Shown here: positions 21,482 through 32,359 of the stretch, piece by piece | How positions within the stretch are numbered: the first letter of the stretch is position 1 | Layout: each line of letters starts with the position of its first letter | NCBI GenBank assembly: GCA_022539475.1 | Contig: VCMS01000239.1 | Location: 1-64,000, forward strand | DNA: 64,000 nt | From: Gracilaria domingensis | Lineage: Eukaryota > Rhodophyta > Florideophyceae > Gracilariales > Gracilariaceae | Direction of reading: 5' to 3' | The notes under the pieces: model-generated | Database searches by the model: none | What the model saw: only the letters and a program-made list of their open reading frames with translations | What the model was told of the DNA's origin: nothing | Program-made: the position numbers and the translations under genes

Positions 21482-22440
21482 TGTGGTGCAAGCCCGGAAA
21501 CGGGAAACACGCACTGGACGTTCGAGATCCTGCTCCCTGTTGGGATGGAAGCTCGCCTGGAGAGCCTCTGTCGCCACCGAGGACCTGGGTGTAAAGCCAG
21601 TAGTGGGCTGAGGTAGAACCTACAGAGGTGAAATAGAGAAGCCAGAAAGGTAGGAAAGACCCGGAAAGAACGGGAAAACGGTAGAGAAACTCGAGAGAGT
21701 GGACTGTAGACTCCGAGAGGAGGCGTAGCCCGAAAAGGAAAAGGGAAAGAAAAGATCCAGAAGAAGGGAGTCGAAGGCCGTGCGCAAGCAGGCAACAGGC
21801 CCGAAAGACGGGGAAAACAAAAGAGAAACAACGAAAGAACCCAATACTGGGGCGGAAATCTGTCCTGCAATCAGGAATAAGAAACAAACAAATGGTCAAC
21901 CCTCACTGGGTATTCAGAAATCCTAAGGCTTCCCAAGGGAAGTTTGCGCACTGATACTACTTGTGGTGACCCTCCGTGTGGAGTTGTGCACCAGCAAGGG
22001 CAGCGACGACAAGGACCCACACTCAAGAGATGAGTCTCAAGTGTTCCCACTTCAGAGTGGCAGTTCTCGAAGCGAGACTTGGTTGACTTTACGAAGTGCT
22101 CGCGACGGCGACGTCGCGCTCACCTAAGTAGGTTTAACTACACATTAAACTAACAATATTAACTAAAGTAGTGCACACCTCATGAGGTCCATACACGTGG
22201 ATCACCCACTGTCAGGGTACCTCATGGTACAATGCACCCATGCATAATACACACATCCCGCGTGTTCCACACCAGGCAATGGTGTCAAAACCCAGTCCAC
22301 CTAAGAAAGGTCAGGTAGAACCAGCGTTCATTCCTCCCATGAAGGGACCATATCCATGACTCACCCACACCTTCATCACAGAGGTACGGATCCTTAAAGG
22401 AGTTGACAAAACCAAGAGACCCCAAAGAATTTGCTCCACA
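21482..22440 (-). repeat. 3' LTR of Gypsy G
   Basis: 959 bases, TGTGG...CCACA, differing from the 35632-36590 copy at only a handful of positions. It contains several short hairpins, such as ACCTACAGAGGT at 21618-21629 and ACCTCATGAGGT at 22177-22188. Confidence 0.92.
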
Positions 22441-24034
22441 TATCCTTCTCGTTATCCAAGGGTGCATACGCCCGCAGGCGGAAGTCCAACGACAACGAAA
22501 TCACTAAAATGAGTATCCATCAACAACCACACCGAGTGTACGGTTTCCAGAATGGCCAACCTCCAAACCGCGTGCGGTGGTCTGACGTCTGAACTCTAGC
22601 AGAGTCCCCTCCTTTCCAGGAGTCACACGATGCTCAAAGTCACACCATGCATAAAGGTTTCCCTTTGTAACGGCAGTGAGCGTCCCAAAGTCACGAACAT
22701 ACTCCCGCATGGGATCTCTGTTACACCTGTGAGGTTCCATACCTGCCGTAGTTCCATCCTGATTCTAGCAATCTGCTTTCACCCGTCTGGGTTCGCGAAC
22801 CATCGAAGGTTCCTCCCAACCCAGGTAAAGTAGGGACCAACAAAGCCCCAATGGGGTAGCACAGCATCACCGAAATACGGTTTCCATAATAGAGCCGTTC
22901 ACTCGAACGTCACACACCTCCAGGGTACTTATCCCTCTATAACCCCGGGAGGTTACTCGCAACCGAGTCACTCCAATTACGGTAACGCCATGGGTGATCG
23001 CACGAAAGGTGGTGAAGAAGAGCGTTTGTCGCTGTCCTCAACTATCCTGAGAATCAGGGTTTTCGAGCCACACCAGTTTGGTATTGATCACCAGAAGACT
23101 GGTTCCAGACGCCTTAATAGCGTGACACTTCACTCCATGTGACCCACGTAGGGTGCGCAAGCGACTTTCTCATCCGCAAGGATTCACACAGCAGAACCCG
23201 AAACAGGCTGCAAACGATTCCTTATTGTAGCCATCTACCAGCATTCGGTGCAGTTCAACGAGTCCCATGGTTACCCCACGACGTGGTACTCAAAGGAGTG
23301 AATAACGTTACACCCCTAGAAAAGAGATCACAACTCAGCTAAGTTCGAGTGACATCCTCATTGCATCACCCTTCAACTGGGTTCTTTCCATGTCCACATT
23401 CGTTTCCGAGATGCATCCGATTCGTCGGAGTCATACCAGAGCCTTGCACTCATCCCGAGTTAAGCATGTTCCATCTCATTCCCGACCACATTCACTCAAG
23501 ATGAGTTCACACCTACGACCACATAGGTTGAGCGATACACACCGCTGTGCGGTCGTTCCAAAGTTGGTTACGATTCCCACTGTCCCCTCTGAAAACCAGA
23601 CTTGATACTCTAAGACAGCTTAGCTGACACCTTACGAGGTTAAAAATTGGCATCGCGAAATAAAACCCTATGGCAGGTACATCACTTCTTTCATAGAGTT
23701 AATTGTATGTGACGCTCTCCGTTGACGAAGTTGGAAAACGACTTGGTGTTCCATCTAGAAAGTAAAACCGAGATTCGGTGATGTTATCTTGTGTAAAATG
23801 GTGCTAAAATGACCTTTCACACCAAAACAATGGTTAGATTCGTGTTCAGCACCGTTTGTTTGGTTAAAGACACTTCACCCCGCATCACAGAACCCATGGT
23901 CGGTGTCGCAACTGTCATCATGTGCACCAAAACGGTCCTGCACTCAGCGCCATGTCACAGCAATGTAACACCATATCATTGGTTCTGTACTCCGACACGT
24001 GGAGAAATGCCACGCAACCCGATTGGGTCAGTAC
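22441..24034. repeat. Noncoding part of Gypsy G packed with short hairpins
   Basis: No coding frame is convincing. Short stem-loops of the form A-Y-C-N, loop of 4-7, complement recur every few tens of bases: 22531-22544, 22567-22578, 22593-22605, 22781-22792, 22869-22881, 23142-23154, 23172-23183, 23288-23299, 23368-23382, 23448-23460, 23494-23506 and 23541-23553. RT, RNase H and integrase expected here are not recognisable. Confidence 0.7.
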
Positions 24035-24283
24035 TGATGGCGATCAGCCCTACAGCTGGCAATCCGACTGACATACCCGACCGATTGCCCTCCGATGCAT
24101 ATCGGGATTCGGCACCTCCCCCGAAGCATTCAGCTTCCGCTTCCTACTTAACAGGCGACTAGCGCCACCCACAGTATACGGGGCTCTCCCCAGCATACCT
24201 GACATACCTGACATACTCACCCCGCTTCCACGCGCCTTACCTCCCTGCGAGCTAGCAGCCAGCATTCCACTAGGAGACCATCA
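24035..24283 (+). repeat. 5' LTR of Copia E
   Basis: 249 bases, TGATGG...CCATCA, nearly identical to 29803-30051. Confidence 0.95.
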
Positions 24284-24321
24284 TTCGAATGATCCTCTTT
24301 TGGAAGTAGCTTTATTCAACT

Positions 24322-26376
24322 ATGAATTCCCCGAACAACCACGCGTCCAATCTGTCCCAGGACAACGTACCGGACCCGGAAGTTCCCCCTACCCCGGCCA
24401 ACCAGCCCGAAGACTCCACCGACCGTATTGAACCGCTCCCGCATTCACCGAACAATGTGAGCCGAGGATCCCTGTCCGTCTTTCTTCCGAGAGCGACGCT
24501 CCGCAGCGCGCATGAGCAGAAATACAAATCTGTTATAACCCGCATGCTCCGCGACAACCCGGATGGCGAGACCTTCCTTGAACGCCTGAGGACCAAGTTA
24601 GACCCGCTTCTGCTCTGTGCACCAACGGTCTTGCACAATCGAACGTGCATCAACGCGTTGATTAACAAATTGAAACACCTCAAGGTGGAAATCCCCACAC
24701 ACAAATACCGTCACCCTACTGCACGTCTTGCATACCTCATATGGGATGGAGAAGACGACGACAATAAGAACTTTGAAACCGTTGTCAACTACGTCGTGCA
24801 CAAAAAGCCACATCCATATGCAGAAGAACTGGCCGGTAATGAAGACCAAACGTCTGACGAAGGACATATCACTCCGCCGGAAAACGACAACAAGGCCATT
24901 AACGAAGATGATCACGATATGGAGGCACTAATGGAGAGCTTCAAAGAATTCATGCGTCTCAACAAGACCCGGAAGAATCGCACGCCCCATGCTACAACCT
25001 CACGCCGCAGCGACGCAGCAAACAATCAAGCAGAATTACCAAAAGGAACATCTGATCACTTTCAACGACCTCAGCGAATCCATTTTAATGACACACCCGC
25101 ACCAGAACCGCGCCTTTCCGTCGATACTGCGCATTCGAAGAGCTACACCGAAGTCTCTCAGGATATGAGAAATCTCGCCAACCTGGCCTACGGAGAACAG
25201 AACCACAGCTCTATCGAACGTATAGAACTCATTCAAAAGGCATCCTCCCAGGTGGGCTATGCCTTCAAAGATGGTAAGAAATATGGGGGAACAGTTAAGG
25301 AATCCTGGAAAACCGCGATCAACAGCTACGAGCAAATTGTTTTGAAAACGTACATGTTGAGCGACAACGAGGCGCTCTACTTACTTCCGCACATGCTCAA
25401 AGACAATGCTCTGACGTTCTTTGACCAGAATGTGAAAGCTGTTGCTAGAGACTACACAGTCTCCAAGCAAATGATGGCGTCCAAATTCCACAACACGGCT
25501 CAACAACAACGGGTCTTATCATTCCTCAAGAATCTGCACCTAAAGGATTACCTCGATGGTAACAGAACCATCAATGAAGCGTACTGTGCGCTAACGGATG
25601 AGATTGAGTCAAAGTTCCATAGCATTCCTCACGGATTGCAGATGGACGAATATAAGCGCGACCTCCTCATTGCCTCCATGGAGAATATGGAATGGTGCGC
25701 GATCGAACTCTACAGGCCGAATTCAGTTTACCCAACCTATCACGACCTCTACATCGCTCTCGCAGACTGCGCTCAGCGCTATTGCCAAAAGCAGATGAAG
25801 TTGGGGAACGAACGAGGCCCCTATGGTGGAGGACAGAAGCCTATTGCCTCAGTCAACTATGCGAATGCACGCTATGGCAGACCAAATGGGAGTTCCAACT
25901 TCCGCCGTGGTCCGCAGTACGGAAACATTTCAACCCGCCCGGATTTCCGCCGAACTTCCAACGCAGGCAAGTGCTTCTATTGCCAGAAACCTGGCCGCAT
26001 CAAACGCAATTGCCCATTCCGGAAGAGGGGTAAACGCATCTACGACACGTTGTTCGCAGCGGCAAACAGCGGTAACCCAACCGGAGAAACGGACAGAACA
26101 AACCATGATTCCGTCATGTCAGTCCTCCAAGCCGCCCTTGCACATGATGATATCGCGAGCGAGGACGACTCTTTCGGGGTCGATGAACAATTAGCGACGA
26201 CACTCCTTTGCGAGAGTGATAACGCTCATGATCAGTTCGCGAGCCACGAAGGCTATGATGAGGAAGATAATGACATCGCGCAAGAAGGACATATTCATCA
26301 TACCGGCTTTCTAGCTGACTTCGCGGACGATTACGCGAACGATGCCGTAAATAATGATGACATCCCGCCTTTTTAA
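24322..26376 (+). CDS. Copia E gag
   Basis: A 684-codon intact frame 39 bases after the 5' LTR. The N-terminus is Pro/Asn-rich, the middle is helical and polar (capsid-like), and a zinc-knuckle-like KCFYCQKPGRIKRNCPF lies near residue 550, in which the usual His is replaced, giving C-x2-C-x8-C. The C-terminus is acidic. It forms the particle and binds RNA. It ends CCT TTT TAA; pol is open in the -1 frame from 26361, so translation could slip back by one base on the T run before the stop. The alternative is restart at ATG 26385. Confidence 0.85.
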   Translation: MNSPNNHASNLSQDNVPDPEVPPTPANQPEDSTDRIEPLPHSPNNVSRGSLSVFLPRATLRSAHEQKYKSVITRMLRDNPDGETFLERLRTKLDPLLLCAPTVLHNRTCINALINKLKHLKVEIPTHKYRHPTARLAYLIWDGEDDDNKNFETVVNYVVHKKPHPYAEELAGNEDQTSDEGHITPPENDNKAINEDDHDMEALMESFKEFMRLNKTRKNRTPHATTSRRSDAANNQAELPKGTSDHFQRPQRIHFNDTPAPEPRLSVDTAHSKSYTEVSQDMRNLANLAYGEQNHSSIERIELIQKASSQVGYAFKDGKKYGGTVKESWKTAINSYEQIVLKTYMLSDNEALYLLPHMLKDNALTFFDQNVKAVARDYTVSKQMMASKFHNTAQQQRVLSFLKNLHLKDYLDGNRTINEAYCALTDEIESKFHSIPHGLQMDEYKRDLLIASMENMEWCAIELYRPNSVYPTYHDLYIALADCAQRYCQKQMKLGNERGPYGGGQKPIASVNYANARYGRPNGSSNFRRGPQYGNISTRPDFRRTSNAGKCFYCQKPGRIKRNCPFRKRGKRIYDTLFAAANSGNPTGETDRTNHDSVMSVLQAALAHDDIASEDDSFGVDEQLATTLLCESDNAHDQFASHEGYDEEDNDIAQEGHIHHTGFLADFADDYANDAVNNDDIPPF

Positions 26377-29300
26377 GCGGAGACATGAATCGCCGACTAG
26401 TCTCCAGCACCAGGCGTTATGTGAGCACAGCACTGAATTCGACGAACGAGCACTCAGCTGCTCACGAGCCACCCGAACCGCCCGATGACTGTTCCAAACA
26501 ACACACACCTTTTCGGTCACTGAATCACAAGGAGTGTGAACCGCCCGACATCACGTCCAAAATGACGAAACACCGAGATAATATGTTTCCCACAGACATA
26601 GATACCATTGACATCAGCGCCCAAGATGAAGAAATCCTCCTCCTACAGCAGCAACTTTGGGAGACCCATTATGCAGCAAGAACAAGCTCTGATGAGCACC
26701 AAGGATTCCTAGGCGCATGCATCGACTCGGGTGCGAGCAAATCGGTTATAGGAAACCAAGAAGCACAATCATACTGCCAGTCATTACGGCAACAAATTGA
26801 GCTCAATGATTCCAGGCAGCGTTTTAAATTTGGCGGCCATGTGAAAAGGTCATTAGGAACAATACGGATTGACCTCCCACTACCAGATGGATCCTTCCTA
26901 TCATTCAGCGTCGATGTCGTCGAAGCTCCAGTACCTTTGCTCGTAGGATTGGACATCGGAGAACGATAACACTTCATTCTGGACATGAGGCTTCACCAAT
27001 TACTCAGTGGAAAAAGGGATTGGAGTATACAACTCACAAAGAAGAACGGTCACGTGTTCGTTGAGTGGGACCCGAACAAACCGAACTCCATACTCCACTC
27101 CTCCACCTCAGAATACACTGAGAAAGAGCTCAGGAAGATGCACCTCAACTTCTTCCACCCTCAGACGGAGAAATTGCTGAACCTCCTCAAGCGCGCAACT
27201 CCGAACCGGATCAAACCAGCCACACGGGCATTGCTCCAGACAATTGCCGACAACTGTAGAACATGCCAAACATACCGGACTAAGCCACTGAGGTTTAGAG
27301 TGAGTATCCCTCCGGAATCGATCGTATTCAACAACCAAATCTCGCTCGATTTGATGTATTTGCATGACAAAGGGAAGAAGCTTCCAGTCCTACATGTAGT
27401 GGACATGGAAACAGGATACTCCAATGCGAAATTCCTGGATGGAGAATCGGCTGTTGTTGTGTGGAAGGCATTCCTCTCTTGTTGGCTCACTCTGTACATT
27501 GGTGCACCCAACAAACAACGGGCTGACCAAGGAAGTATTTTTACCTCTGATGCCTGGAAACGACTTTCCGAAAACCTAGGCATTGAGCTCATACTATCGG
27601 GAACCGAAAGCCATAACAGCTTGGGAATAGGCGAAAGATACCACGCACCGCTACGCCGAACCTTTCAGAAGATTTCCCTGGAGTACCCAACGATGGAGAA
27701 AGAAATACGTCTAAGCCTCGCTATCAAGGCAATTAATGACACCATGGGACCAAACGGACTTGTGCCGTCATTACTGGTATTCGGTACACTACCCAGGTTA
27801 CATGGTGGAACATCCTCGCTCCTTGACCAACGACAAAGGCTAGACGCCCTTGAACTTGCACGAAAGGAATACTCGGGCATCGTAGCACGCCTCAGAATCC
27901 TCGAAGCATTGCGTGCCCGGGTTCCTCCCGCCGTTCATTTCGACTTAAAGCCCGGGAACTTCATACGCATCTTTCGTGAAAAAGAAAAGAGGTTCACAGG
28001 CCCACACAAGATCATACACATTGACGGCAAGCACATTCATGCTGATGTAAACGGGAAATCGTCTAAATTCAACATCTCCCAATGCATCCCGACAGCATAG
28101 TACTCGGACAAGGAACTGCTTGAGCAATTCAAAGCACAGCTCGACCAATTCAAGAGTGAGAGCGACCCCGCTCCCCCATCAACACCCACGATTATGGTAA
28201 CAGAGCAGCTCCAACCTCACGATACCCGTTGCAACATGCCACAATTTGAACCAGCAAGGCAGAAGGAGATAGAAGGATTGACAGCGCGGGGAACATGGAC
28301 CATCACATCACGCGCAGCCGCTGAAGCCGAATGCATCCCAACAAACGAAGCTCCCAACATACTCGGTTCTAGGTGGGTTTACGTCATCAAGAACATAGAA
28401 ACCTCCAAACCAATCTACAAGGCACGCCTGATCGCGCAAGGACATACGGATCGAATGAAAGGCCAGATAGTACATGAGCAACGCTCACTCATGATACAAT
28501 CCATACGATTCATCACATGCATAGCGCGTATGTTCAAATTCCGTATATGGTCACGGGATATAACCATGGCGTATATCCAATCGACGACACCCATCAACCG
28601 ACTGCTATACCTTCGTCCACCCACCGAAATGCACCTACCACATGACAGTCTTCTGAAGCTCAACCGCACCTTATACGGTTTAACAGAAGCCGGTGATTAT
28701 TGGAACCACACTTTCACCGCACACACCCTCAACGACTTGAAGATGACAAGGACTGAAAGCGATCAATCACTGTACATGAAAAAGGGGGAAGATGGTAAAC
28801 TAAATGGGGTAATGGGGACTTACGTTGATGACTGCTTACAGACTGGAAACAAGAAGTTCGAAGTTCTAACGGATACAACGGCAGAGAAGTTTGATGCTAA
28901 ACCGAAGGAATATGACTCTTTCCTCTACGCCGGGATACACATCGAGAGCAAGAAGGAACACATTGACATGCATCAAAGACCCCAGATCGAAAAGATGAAG
29001 TTGCTAAGAAAGGATGCAGACTACAATGTGTTCAAGTCGACGCTAATGAAAGTCAATTGGGTAATACACTCACGCCCGGACATCGCTTGTAGCACCTCAC
29101 AAATGGCGCAAGTGACAGAGACAATCTTCAGTAGTGAGCATATCACGCTACTCAACAAGGTCATCACACACTTGAAGAACACACCGGACCTAAGTGTGAA
29201 GCACGTAAACATCGACCCTAACACGTGCTACCAGAGAGTTTACTCCGATGGATCCTTTGCGAATAATGCGGACCTTTCCTCTCAACTTGGCTATATCATT

Positions 29301-29765
29301 ACTATCTGTGACCACTTAGGGAACTGCAACATCCTAAGTTACCGCTCCTGCAAAAGCAAGCGAATTGTTCGCTCCGTGCTTGGTGCAGAGATATACGCGT
29401 TTGCCGACGCTTTCGACGCCGCATACATAATCAAGAAGGACTTGGAAAACTGTCTAGGAAGAGAAATCCGTTTATGTCTACTAACCGACAGCCAAAGCAT
29501 ATTAGACACGATTACTAAGGCAACGTATACCAGAGAGAAACGGCTCATGATCGACATTAGCGCAGCTAGAGAAGCATACAGCCGTGAAGAAATCTCTGAC
29601 ATTGGCCACATCGATCGCGACAACAACCCCTCTGACGGACTCACAAAACCGAAACCATGCCGCGCGTTAACCGAAATGCTCCGCACAAATAAAGTCAATC
29701 ATCCCATTCGCCAATGGGTGATACGACAAAAGGGGTCGGTCTTCAACGAAGAAAAGAAGGAGTGA
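26361..29765 (+). pseudogene. Copia E pol: protease, integrase, RT, RNase H (two in-frame stops)
   Basis: One frame from 26361 to 29765 broken only by TAA at 26967-26969 and TAG at 28098-28100. The protease core ACIDSGASKSVIG has its Asp codon at 26724. The integrase (26985-28100) has an H-x4-H...C-x2-C zinc region (MHLNFFH, NCRTCQ) and catalytic D-D-E at ISLDLMY, RADQGSIF and GERYH. The RT (28194 on) has YVDD at 28821-28832. RNase H shows VYSDGSFA, LGAEIYAFAD and LLTDSQSILD and ends NPSDGLTK. Both stops lie between domains, so they could be mutations or, less likely, read-through sites. Confidence 0.85.
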
Positions 29766-29802
29766 GTTGGTACACACCAAAGATAAAGAGAAGAAGAGCC
29801 AG

Positions 29803-30051
29803 TGATGGCGATCAGCCCTACAGCTGGCAATCCGACTGACATACCCAACCGATTGCCCTCCGATGCATATCGGGATTCGGCACCTCCCCCGAAGCATTCA
29901 GCTTCCGCTCCCTACTTAACAGGCGACTAGCGCCACCCACAGTAAACGGCGCTCTCCCCAGCATACCTGACATACCTGACATACTCACCCCGCTTCCACG
30001 CGCCTTACCTCCCTGCGAGCTAGCAGCCAGCATTCCACTAGGAGACCATCA
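29803..30051 (+). repeat. 3' LTR of Copia E
   Basis: 249 bases matching 24035-24283; followed by the target duplication AGTAC. Confidence 0.95.
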
Positions 30052-32350
30052 AGTACAGTGCCAAGTGGCCATGTGCACTAACATCCGTTCGCGGAGTGCC
30101 CACGCGCCGTGGCAAGCCGAAAAATCAAATAAATTAATTTGGCGCGCCCGCCAGGGCTGCAACCAAGACGGTGCACAGTACGCGGCATGCACCAGGGATG
30201 GTTTGCACTCCAAAAAATTAAATTTTTGACCGGCCGCCGGTGCACGCGCGCGCGCGCGCTGCCCTGCGGCACTTCAACATGAACCGATTGCGGTGTACTT
30301 AACCCAAGCACAGGGTGCCATGTCTTCTCACCTCTTTGGGTAGCGCACCTCATTCTTCACCCGCAAGTGGGTTCAAATTTCTTGCCGTCGTTCAGCGTAC
30401 CAAGACCAGTTATTGCCCAGTTATACCTTGCGCAGGATATTTCTTCTCACTTCTCAGAGTCTCGCGCGGAATGCGCCACGCAATCCGGCGTATCGGAGCG
30501 AAAATCTCACTGACCAAAAGAGGTGACAGGGCGTTTGGTAGAAGCCACCCAGTTAGTGCACAAGGAACAGCACAGACGCCACATATCTGGTGAAAGCGCG
30601 GTGATATCCGAACCGAGCGGAGTCAGTTGAACATCACCCTGCCAGGGTTCTCGACCACCATTGCGCATCACCCAACTGGGGTTTGCATGAATGCCAACTA
30701 ACATCGCGTGCGGTGACTAGTGAGCGACAACGCGACCCATGTGTTAGAACACTGGGTCTGAGGTTGAGAACGTGAACGATGGTGACTGCCGAGGAGAGTT
30801 CGGGCAGTCGACCAGGGTTTATATGGAGAATCGGACCTTCGAAAATAAGGTCGCTAACGCAGATTTCTAGAATATCCCTCAAACTAATGTGTCTATGAGT
30901 ACTGGCCCTTGCGTCGGAATTAGTGTAGAAACTGTGCGTAGAAATCGACAGTGGAGTCGTCTAGAAGCTTCTAGAAGTTCCTGAAACGTGTCCATTTCTA
31001 GAAGTTCCAGCAAGGCACCGAAACTATGAAGTCAGTCATGACGTCAACTGACGAGGCAGACATCACACGTGACATGTCTTGGTAACATTATGACAACTAA
31101 TGTCAAACAAAGACTCTGAGGATCATTAGGGTATCAAATCGGATCGCTAGATCACGGGGAATTCAAAGAAAGCATCAAAACATTAAATGACTAACTAAAA
31201 GCGTAGCAATATAAAAATTTCAAATAAAAACATGACCAGAATTAACGAAATCCTAACACCATGAAACGGGTTCAACACCATGATGATGGTAGCGGTTCGA
31301 AGCGACATTCAAGCGTTCCCATGAGTGGTACAGCATAAAATTCCGGACGGGAGCGTCCAGAACCTAGCGATATCTTCCCAATCGAGGGTTAGAAACTCAA
31401 TAACGAGAGTGATACCAGCCCCCACGATGTGCGTGACGCATCCATCATGGACATTTAGTGACTCAACACCACCGATTGCGGTCAGTAAAATACCATCTCT
31501 CGAACAAGATTGCCTCCACAGAATGGAGTAAACAGCGACGCCGATCAAACCAAAGCGGTTTCGCCATCTCCCTTCCCCTCCTCAGGCGGAGCCACCCCGG
31601 GAGGTAGTACCACAAAGGGTGGGTGGGGTAACTCCATGAGAGTGATTAGAACAACTTCCATCGTAGATTCCAAACCCATAGGGTGTAACCATCGAAAAGG
31701 TAGAGAACCAGTACCGGGGCGGTTCGAAATTGGTGAAAGACCTGACAAACGTAATTCCGTCAGTAGAACGAAACTCCAATGAGTAACCCAAATCCAAATT
31801 TGGATGGTAAACAGACACATAACCGGTTCAATCGGTTCAATCCATAATTAGGATACCTACGGTAAAGGGCAAAGTCCAATTCAGCCCAGCACCATTGCAT
31901 CAATCCAAAGCTGGAGATTCACACAAAGTGGCATGTGTAGAACAACGATAACCAAAAACAGTGGTAACTACTCAGCAAGAGTTCGAAAAACGTTACCACG
32001 TAACAAAACAGAAATAACTCGTGAGAGTTCAGAACAAAAGATACTTCTCGATTCGGAGACTTCTCAAATGAGACAAAAAAATCTCCCACGATGGTAAAAA
32101 ACCGTGCAAGCGGGGATGCATACCCCGGCAAGTCGGGTGAAAAAACCACCATGTAAACAAATCGAAAGCATCTGACATCACCCACGTAGGGTGTAAACCG
32201 AAAAACAAAAACGCAAACATGCGAGTATTATCACTTCTCCTTCTACAGGAATCAGATCTTGAAAGAAAAGAACCGTCCCACCGTGAATAAAAAGTGATTA
32301 ACTCAGAAATCGAGTCACAAGCAATTAGCCAAACTTCTCCTTACGAAAAG
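30052..32350. repeat. Second noncoding part of Gypsy G with short hairpins
   Basis: No coding frame recognised. Hairpins of the same kind as in 22441-24034 continue: 30283-30294, 30359-30372, 30636-30648, 31674-31684, 31773-31784, the 14-base palindrome 31792-31805, 31970-31982, 31992-32004, 32016-32029 and 32180-32192. A (CG)n run is at about 30246-30259 and a heat-shock-element-like site at 30964-30976. Confidence 0.7.
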
Positions 32351-32359
32351 AACAAGGCA

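Larger units (their letters stand above)
24035..30051 (+). mobile_element. Young Ty1/Copia element E, 6.0 kb
   Basis: LTRs of 249 bases at 24035-24283 and 29803-30051 begin TGATGG and end CCATCA and differ at about four positions. AGTAC flanks both sides (24030-24034 and 30052-30056), a perfect target-site duplication in Gypsy G. Gag (24322-26376) and pol (26361-29765) fill the inside. The near-identical LTRs make it the youngest insertion of the nest. Confidence 0.95.
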
